In this document: in pieces, positions 25,431-30,574 of the stretch | How positions within the stretch are numbered: position 1 is the stretch's first letter | Layout of the letters: every line of letters begins with the position of its first letter | Assembly (NCBI GenBank): GCA_965651595.1 | Contig: CBFGTA010000013.1 | Location: 1 to 30,574, forward strand | Length of the DNA stretch: 30,574 bases | Direction: 5' to 3' | From: CBFGTA01 sp965651595 | GTDB lineage: Bacteria > Actinomycetota > Actinomycetes > S36-B12 > UBA10799 | Notes under the pieces: generated by a model | Told to the model about the DNA's origin: nothing | Seen by the model: the letters and a program-made list of their open reading frames with translations, nothing else | Databases searched by the model: none | Program-made: the position numbers and the translations under genes

Positions 25431-28103
25431 ATGACCGTTCGTACTGCATCAGTTGCGGCGTTCCTGGCGATGTCTGTGGCCGTCGGCACGGCACCAGCAT
25501 TCGCGAGCAGTTCACCCTCGCTACTTGCCGACGCTGGCGGTTCCGTCAGTTCGAGCGTGACGCGATCCGGAGAACATCGCATCCGGGTCGCCGACTTCGA
25601 TACCTCGCGCGGGGAGTTTCTGGTGCAGCCGACGGGAGACCGGGCCGACCCCACCAGTCATGGACTGTCGCTGCTCCGCAACGGGGCTGGCGTCACCTTC
25701 CATGACGTCGATTTCGGTTCCCGGGCACCGTCGGCTGTCAAGGTTCGTCTCGCCTCGGCAGTCAACGCTGGCGGCGGCAGCGTCGTCGTCCGACAAGGGG
25801 GAGTTAAGGGCCAGGTCATCGGCAGTGTCGTGGTCGAGCCGACCGGATCATGGCAGGATTTCGCCACGGTCGAGATTCCACTAAATGCATCCGTCGAGGG
25901 CGTCCGCAACATATCGCTGACGTTCTCCGCCGACAACGCCGATCCGTTCGTCAACGTCCACTGGATGCATTTCCAGTTCTCCGACGCTGTCCCGTCACCG
26001 TCTCCAACCGCGGTTCCTTCGCCGACAGCGACAGCGAGCCCCACCTCGCCGCCGGTTCCCACTGCTTCCCCGACACCGCTGCCCTCGCAGGCTCCCTCAC
26101 CCGATCCCAGTGCAGGTCCCGAGTCGCCCGTTGCTCCCGGTCCGTCCGTGCCAGCGCAGCCTTCGCCAGAGCCCACTGCAACGGCTCCGGTCGACGAGGC
26201 GGGGCCCCGGTCGGTGTTCCCTCGAATCGAGGCTGAAGATTGCGCCAGCGCATCCGGCCCCATCTTGCGCCAACCCAGTGGCGACCGCGAGGACCCCCAC
26301 AACCACGGACTTGCTTTGCTCCGGGCCGGGTCGACGGTCACCTACGGCAATGTCGAGTTCGGCAGCCGGATCGCCGACGCAGTCGATCTGCGCATCTCAT
26401 CCGCGGTCAATACGGGCCAAGGAATGATCCTGGTGCGCGATGGCGGCATCACCGGGCCGATCGTGGGTGCAGTGACTGTCGCCCCCACCGCGTCTTGGCA
26501 GGACTACACGACAGTCCGAGTAGCTCTGGCCGACCATCTGTCGGGCACCCGCAACCTGTCCATCACGTTTGTGTCGCACAACGGTGATCCGTTCGTCAAC
26601 CTCAACTGGTTCCAGTTCTCCGGCCCAGCGGGCCAGGATCAGCCAGTCGATCCGACCCCCTCGACGCTGCCTGTTAGTCCGTCTGCTCCGGCTCCGGAGC
26701 AGACGGGCATCCCCGAGTCCCCGGCTCCGACCGTGTCGCCAGCGCCGAGCAGTCCGCCTCCGTCGACGGCCCCAACTCCCCAGCCGGTTCCGACGATCGG
26801 AGCTGAACCGACTGAGCCTCCGGCACTGACGACGCCAGGGCTGATCGTCAAACTCGTCAACAACACCGGCCATCCCGACAGGAACGTGTACGTCACCACT
26901 GACACCGGTGGCAACGGGAACGCGCACTACAGTGGTTCCGTAGGTGATCGGTTCCAGCCCGGTCTCGGCAACGGCGTTCGGCTCACGGAACTCAACGGCC
27001 CGGGCACAGACCCCGCAAGCCACACCTACACGTTTGTGATCCACGGCAACTCCGGAGGAAGGGTCTACTACAGCATTGGCGAACCGTTCGTCCACCACTG
27101 GCCAGCGGCCCACGACGCACAGATGCAGTTCGACATTGCCGAGATCAACATCACCAATGGCGTCTTCTACGGCAACCTTAGTGCGGTCGACCAGGTGGGC
27201 ATTCCGTCACGGCTGCGGCTGCTCGATTCGGCTGGCAATCTGTTGAGCTCAGGAGGGGGGCCAGCGGAGCGCAACATCGCCTGCTCATCCGAGGTCTACG
27301 AGCAGATTCAGGCCCACGCGCCAGCCGGTTGGGACCCCGCCAACGCCGCCATCTTCAACCCTGACGGCAGCCTGCGGCGGCTGGTGGCACCCAACGCCGA
27401 CGCCACGCGCCACCCGAGCCTGCAGGGCTACGTCGAGTCGCTGGCGGGCCAGACGCTGCGAGTGCGAGGCCGGTTCGCTGGCGGACCAGCGGCGGGTGCT
27501 GCGGCCTACTACGACTACTCGGCTCGCGTGGACGCCGAAGGCAATGTCTACCTGACCGGAACTCTGCGCGACGCCGACGATCCGTCTAAGCCCAACGCGA
27601 GCTACCCGAAGCCCGCGACGATGTTTGTGGCTGCGGAGGAACTGTACGGGCAGGTCAACAAGCAGTTCAGCGGCTACGGGATCTACCTGCAGAACGGGCC
27701 CTACACGCTCGACGGCCAGGTCACGGGGGATGGCGTGTCCGATCCCTATCGGTTGGCATCTGGAACTGGCCATACGGACATGGTCCGCAACGACATATAC
27801 GGCTGGATCTATGGCGACCTGGTCACGGCTTACGCCTTCGGATACTGGGGAGGCAAGTACGGAAATGACTCGGCCAACTTCCATGGCAAGCCAGCGTTCG
27901 ACGCCGCGCGCACGGCCCCCGAGCCGTTCATGGCGTGGAGTGTGTGGCAACAGGCGATCTGGTTGACGTCTGATTCCTACGGCATGTCCTTGGGCGAGCG
28001 TTACGAAGCGGCAGGTAAGGCCAGCCCCCTGATCGGCATCTACCGCGGAGTGCAGACCGTCGAAGTGACCATGAAGGGTGATTGCCCACTGCTGCAGCGC
28101 TAG
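25431..28103 (+). CDS. Secreted GH64 beta-1,3-glucanase with two CBM6-like modules
   Basis: The 890-residue protein has a Sec signal peptide (hydrophobic 7-20, likely cleavage after AFA at 25). Two CBM6-like modules follow (about 51-183 and 264-396), related to each other by shared QP[TS]GDR-x-DP and DPFVN-[LV]-x-W segments, and separated by Pro/Ser/Thr linkers (184-262, 397-467). The C-terminal 420 residues match GH64 (laminaripentaose-producing beta-1,3-glucanase). AEINI contains Glu571 and SAVDQVGIP contains Asp587, with the 16-residue spacing of the known acid/base pair. It would act outside the cell on laminarin, curdlan or fungal wall glucan. GGAGGAG precedes the ATG. No cell-wall anchor is seen. 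It ends in TAG. Confidence 0.88.
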   Translation: MTVRTASVAAFLAMSVAVGTAPAFASSSPSLLADAGGSVSSSVTRSGEHRIRVADFDTSRGEFLVQPTGDRADPTSHGLSLLRNGAGVTFHDVDFGSRAPSAVKVRLASAVNAGGGSVVVRQGGVKGQVIGSVVVEPTGSWQDFATVEIPLNASVEGVRNISLTFSADNADPFVNVHWMHFQFSDAVPSPSPTAVPSPTATASPTSPPVPTASPTPLPSQAPSPDPSAGPESPVAPGPSVPAQPSPEPTATAPVDEAGPRSVFPRIEAEDCASASGPILRQPSGDREDPHNHGLALLRAGSTVTYGNVEFGSRIADAVDLRISSAVNTGQGMILVRDGGITGPIVGAVTVAPTASWQDYTTVRVALADHLSGTRNLSITFVSHNGDPFVNLNWFQFSGPAGQDQPVDPTPSTLPVSPSAPAPEQTGIPESPAPTVSPAPSSPPPSTAPTPQPVPTIGAEPTEPPALTTPGLIVKLVNNTGHPDRNVYVTTDTGGNGNAHYSGSVGDRFQPGLGNGVRLTELNGPGTDPASHTYTFVIHGNSGGRVYYSIGEPFVHHWPAAHDAQMQFDIAEINITNGVFYGNLSAVDQVGIPSRLRLLDSAGNLLSSGGGPAERNIACSSEVYEQIQAHAPAGWDPANAAIFNPDGSLRRLVAPNADATRHPSLQGYVESLAGQTLRVRGRFAGGPAAGAAAYYDYSARVDAEGNVYLTGTLRDADDPSKPNASYPKPATMFVAAEELYGQVNKQFSGYGIYLQNGPYTLDGQVTGDGVSDPYRLASGTGHTDMVRNDIYGWIYGDLVTAYAFGYWGGKYGNDSANFHGKPAFDAARTAPEPFMAWSVWQQAIWLTSDSYGMSLGERYEAAGKASPLIGIYRGVQTVEVTMKGDCPLLQR

Positions 28104-28111
28104 TTCACCTT

Positions 28112-28145
28112 CGGGGCTCGGGCCAGCCACACCGCCCGAGCCCCG
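28112..28145 (+). terminator. Stem-loop after the glucanase gene
   Basis: A perfect 12-bp inverted repeat (28112-28123 and 28134-28145, CGGGGCTCGGGC and its complement) with a 10-base loop starts nine bases after the stop codon. No U-tract follows, so it may slow or protect the transcript rather than act as a classic intrinsic terminator. Confidence 0.6.
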
Positions 28146-28166
28146 GCTCACCTTGACGTGGGTCCC

Positions 28167-28214
28167 AAAAACGCGGTGGCGTGAGGTCGATAGATCGACG
28201 ACCGCACGCCACCG
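28167..28214 (-). terminator. Intrinsic terminator of the SHOCT gene
   Basis: Read on the minus strand, a 10-bp perfect stem (28214-28205 with 28183-28174, CGGTGGCGTG and its complement) starts nine bases after the stop and is followed by CG and UUUUU (28171-28167). The 21-base apical part contains a second dyad (GTCGAT/ATCGAC). On the plus strand it could also stop leftover glucanase transcription. Confidence 0.75.
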
Positions 28215-28223
28215 TGTCTTGCC

Positions 28224-28607
28224 TTAGCTGCTGAGTGCTTTGGCCTTCAGGGATTCGAACTCGGCGTCGCTGATGACGCCACGATCGTGCAGTTCCTTGG
28301 CCTTGGCAATCTGATCGGCCGGGCTGTCGGTGGAGACGACCGACTTGATGTAGTCCGCCTCCTGTTGTTGCATTTCTTGGGCTGCAGTGATCGCCCGCTC
28401 GCGCATCCCGCCACCGCGGGCGATGAGGTAAACGAGGCAGGTGATCGGAGGCAAGACGATCAGGAAGATGATCCAGATGGCCTTGGCCAAGCCGCTCAGA
28501 TTCGAATCTCGAAACAGGTCGGAGATGACGTAGAACAACACCATCAGGAACATGATGAGCAAGAAGATCCACAGCGTCGTCAAGAACAGTTCGCCGAAGG
28601 TTTCCAT
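28224..28607 (-). CDS. Small membrane protein, PLDc_N-like with SHOCT domain
   Basis: The 127-residue protein has two membrane segments (about 8-32 and 42-63, the second IIFLIVLPPITCLVYLIARG, typical of the PLDc_N/phospholipase D-nuclease N-terminal family). A short acidic linker and a C-terminal SHOCT domain (about 96-127, IAKAKELHDRGVISDAEFES) follow. SHOCT is a short oligomerisation module; no enzymatic function is evident. ATG 28607 was chosen for family length and AAAGG upstream; the frame to 28682 runs into the promoter region. It is divergent from feoA, and the IdeR box lies between them, so iron control of both is possible. Confidence 0.8.
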   Translation of the reverse strand: METFGELFLTTLWIFLLIMFLMVLFYVISDLFRDSNLSGLAKAIWIIFLIVLPPITCLVYLIARGGGMRERAITAAQEMQQQEADYIKSVVSTDSPADQIAKAKELHDRGVISDAEFESLKAKALSS

Positions 28608-28687
28608 GGCACGCCTTTCAGGGGAGGTGCACTGGGCCGGGTGGCCAGGCTCCCGAGAGTGTACTCGACTTAACACCAACAACTAGG

Positions 28688-28706
28688 TTAGGTTAGGCTC
28701 GCCTAA
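28688..28706 (+). promoter_or_regulatory. IdeR/DtxR iron box
   Basis: TTAGGTTAGGCTCGCCTAA matches the 19-bp DtxR/IdeR consensus at 17 of 19 positions. A 7-bp perfect dyad GTTAGGC/GCCTAAC forms its core, and wider imperfect dyads (ACTAGGTTA / TAACTTAGT) flank it. It lies 47 bp upstream of feoA. IdeR loaded with Fe2+ would block transcription when iron is sufficient. Confidence 0.9.
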
Positions 28707-28752
28707 CTTAGTTGGTGTCTAGTCCTGCAGATGGAGTGACAAGGAGCCCGTG

Positions 28753-29016
28753 ATGAAGAGCACATCCGAGCCGACGGTGACGATGGACGACCTGGGCGTG
28801 GGCCAGGCGAGTCGCGTGCGAGGTGTCAGTGCCGATTGTCCCGGTAACGTCAGTCGCCGTCTACGCGATTTGGGGCTGTTGCCGGGAACCTCAGTGGAGA
28901 TGGTTCGACGTGCCCCGCTGGGTTCGCCGACAGTGTTCGCTGTCCGGGGCTACCTGCTGTGTTTGCGGTCTGATCAGTCCCGTTTCGTCCTCGTCGACGG
29001 GCCTGTCGGCCCATGA
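28753..29016 (+). CDS. feoA: FeoA ferrous iron transport protein A
   Basis: The 87-residue cytoplasmic protein has the SH3-like FeoA core: RVRGV, then R-R-L-R-D-L-G-L-L-P-G-T-x-V-E, APLGSPTVFAVRGYLLCLR and a final V-x-G-x-V strand. FeoA supports the FeoB pump in ferrous iron uptake. ATG 28753 was chosen because AAGGAG lies six bases before it; the preceding in-frame GTG (28750) is only three bases away from that site. Its stop overlaps the FeoB start (ATGA, 29013-29016). Repression through the upstream IdeR box is expected. Confidence 0.93.
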   Translation: MKSTSEPTVTMDDLGVGQASRVRGVSADCPGNVSRRLRDLGLLPGTSVEMVRRAPLGSPTVFAVRGYLLCLRSDQSRFVLVDGPVGP

Positions 29017-30500
29017 GTTCGTGTCATGACGCCGGATCTGGCCCGGTGGCAGCAACAGAAGAGTTGCCCCGGATTGCCCTGGTCGGCAGTCCGAACGCTG
29101 GAAAGACCACGATATTCAATGCGCTCACGGGGCTCCGGGCCAAGACGGGCAACTATCCCGGAGTCACAGTTGTGCGGCGGGAGGGCATCGCCCGACTTCC
29201 ATCCGGTGATGTCATAGTCGACGACTTCCCGGGTACCTACAGCTTGGATCCTGTCAGTCCCGATGAACAAGTGGTCGCTGATGCCTTGTCTGGGGAGTTG
29301 TCGGGGGCGCAAGCTCCGACGGCGATTTTGGCTGTGGTGGATGCCACCACCATCGAGCGTTCATTGATTCTGGTGGCTCAGGTTCTTCGGCTTGGCCTGC
29401 CCACCTGCGTCGTCGTGACGATGGTCGACGAGCTTGACGCGCGACATGGTCGTCTCGACCTGAGCAGACTGTCAGCGGTTCTAGGGGTTCCTGTCGTCGG
29501 GGTAGTCGCAACCAAGCTCGATCGGCGCGACCGCCTGATGGACCTACTGGCACAGGCTCGCGACTGGCCGGTGGCCAGCGTGCCGATTCCCTCTGACCCC
29601 GAGGACTTGTCGGCGTGGCTTGACTCAGTGCTGGAGCGCGTCGGTCATTGCCGCCCGGGCGGTCATCCGTGGACAGGCCGTATCGACCGAGTTCTGCTCC
29701 ATCCGGTCGCCGGAGTGGTGACGTTCTTTGCTGTCATGATCTTCTTTTTTCAAGTGATATTCACCTGGGCCGTTCCCCTTCAAGACCTCGTGTCGAGTGG
29801 ATTCGATTGGCTCGGCAGCTGGGTCGACGAGTATGTGACCTGGCCGCCGCTGGCTGGCTTGCTCAGCGACGGGGTGATAGCTGGGGTCGGGACGGTGCTG
29901 CAGTTTCTCCCCCAGATCATCTTGCTTTTTCTGATGATCTCTTTCTTGGAGAACGTTGGGTACATGGCTCGAGCCGCCTTGGTGATGGACAGAGTCATGG
30001 CCAAGGCGGGATTAGAGGGTCGCGCCTTTGTGTCGCTGTTGTCGAGCTATGCCTGCGCGGTGCCCGGAATCATGTCGACCCGCACGATCCCTTCGTCGAA
30101 GGACCGAATCGCGACGATTCTCGTCGCACCCCTGATGACGTGCTCGGCCCGACTCCCGATCTACACGCTGCTCATCGCCACATTCGTTCCCAACTCCACA
30201 GTCTGGGGTCCGCTACGGCTGCAGGGTCTGGTGCTGTTCGGTCTCTACCTGCTGGGGACCGCTTCGGCACTAGTGATTGCCGCAATCTTCAAACGCACAA
30301 CTCTTAAAGGGGAGACGCTTCCGTTCTATATGGAGATCCCTCCGTACCGGGTGCCTGGGCCGCGGTTGGTGCTGGTGCAATGTTGGGATTCCGCCCGCTA
30401 CTTCGTTCGCAAGGCGGGGACGATCATCCTGGGGACTTCGATCATTCTGTGGGCGCTGTTGCACCTCCCGGTGGTCACGCCAACTCAGGAACTCAACTAG
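29013..30500 (+). CDS. feoB: FeoB ferrous iron transporter, interrupted by in-frame TAG
   Basis: The 495 residues begin with the G-protein domain: GSPNAGKT (25-32), the switch KTGNYPGVTV, DFPG (71-74), and TMVD (136-139) in place of the usual N-x-x-D. The membrane core has the gating motifs CAVPGIMSTR (348-357) and MTCSARLP (375-382). FeoB normally continues for well over 100 further residues with the second half of the core. Here the frame stops at TAG (30498-30500), yet the next codons in the same frame are FeoB-like. A single C-to-T change of a CAG codon explains the stop. The protein is therefore probably truncated and inactive, unless the stop is a sequencing error. Confidence 0.88.
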   Translation: MSSCHDAGSGPVAATEELPRIALVGSPNAGKTTIFNALTGLRAKTGNYPGVTVVRREGIARLPSGDVIVDDFPGTYSLDPVSPDEQVVADALSGELSGAQAPTAILAVVDATTIERSLILVAQVLRLGLPTCVVVTMVDELDARHGRLDLSRLSAVLGVPVVGVVATKLDRRDRLMDLLAQARDWPVASVPIPSDPEDLSAWLDSVLERVGHCRPGGHPWTGRIDRVLLHPVAGVVTFFAVMIFFFQVIFTWAVPLQDLVSSGFDWLGSWVDEYVTWPPLAGLLSDGVIAGVGTVLQFLPQIILLFLMISFLENVGYMARAALVMDRVMAKAGLEGRAFVSLLSSYACAVPGIMSTRTIPSSKDRIATILVAPLMTCSARLPIYTLLIATFVPNSTVWGPLRLQGLVLFGLYLLGTASALVIAAIFKRTTLKGETLPFYMEIPPYRVPGPRLVLVQCWDSARYFVRKAGTIILGTSIILWALLHLPVVTPTQELN

Positions 30501-30574
30501 CAGCAGGCCGCGAGTTACCCAATGGAACACAGTATCGCCGGAACCGCTGGCCGGGCTATAGAGCCGGTGTTCGC
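30501..30574 (+). pseudogene. feoB: FeoB continuation after the premature stop (partial)
   Basis: Directly after the TAG the same frame reads QQAASYPMEHSIAGTAGRA and then IEPVF. This resembles the FeoB segment (EHSIAGRxGxAIEPVF) that precedes the PLGFDW block. The window ends here, so the remaining C-terminal core cannot be checked. Confidence 0.7.

Noticed and set aside
27285..28151. 288-codon minus-strand frame opposite the glucanase
   Set aside because: It covers the catalytic GH64 region in antisense and would run across the stem-loop; no recognisable domain.
30498..30500. TAG as a recoded sense codon
   Set aside because: TAG ends at least eight other genes in this window, and no readthrough or insertion element was visible; a mutation or error is simpler.

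Overview
The window is high-GC DNA from a Gram-positive actinobacterium (Actinomycetota). The basis is the codon bias, a near-consensus IdeR/DtxR iron box, an actinobacterial-type signal peptidase with a DUF5305-like region, and frequent GTG starts. Genus and species cannot be named from the sequence. Coding density is high: I found no gene-free stretch over 300 bases, no tRNA, rRNA, CRISPR array or insertion sequence.

Layout. (1) 1-6624: the 3' part of a giant surface or secreted protein with a very basic Ig/DUF11-like N-terminal third. (2) 6653-7840: an SRPBCC protein and, convergent to it, a hemerythrin-domain protein. (3) 7866-13450, minus strand: a surface-protein export cassette. In transcription order it holds a small secreted protein, a dedicated SipW/ER-type signal peptidase carrying DUF5305-like and collagen-like regions, and a 1056-aa surface protein with eight 25-residue DUF285/BspA-type repeats and a glycine-rich C-terminus. 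The small and large proteins share an ALTA...TNAGQ motif after the N-terminal hydrophobic segment, which suggests both are substrates of the peptidase between them. (4) 13699-16428: a P2-like cation ATPase whose usual Ca2+ ligands are replaced. (5) 16571-25216: a nucleoside and pentose salvage region: cytidine deaminase with a tightly coupled MFS transporter, a PGM2-type hexose/pentose phosphomutase, a thioredoxin-fold protein, a nucleoside hydrolase overlapping ribokinase, and deoC-deoA. (6) 25431-28103: a secreted GH64 beta-1,3-glucanase with two CBM6-like modules. (7) 28224-28607: a small SHOCT membrane protein. (8) 28753-end: feoA-feoB behind an IdeR box.

How the parts work together. The salvage genes form a nearly complete route. 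Cdd turns cytidine into uridine. The hydrolase frees ribose, which ribokinase phosphorylates. DeoA releases (deoxy)ribose-1-phosphate, the mutase probably converts it to the 5-phosphate, and DeoC cleaves deoxyribose-5-phosphate to glyceraldehyde-3-phosphate and acetaldehyde. With the secreted glucanase and the surface proteins this suggests a scavenger of polymers and cell debris. FeoA/FeoB would import ferrous iron when IdeR is released.

The strongest anomalies are an in-frame TAG that cuts feoB while FeoB-like sequence continues in the same frame to the window end; the self-contained signal peptidase-substrate cassette with a collagen-like minisatellite inside the peptidase; the P-type ATPase without canonical transport-site residues; and the charge-reversed Ig-like domains of the giant protein.
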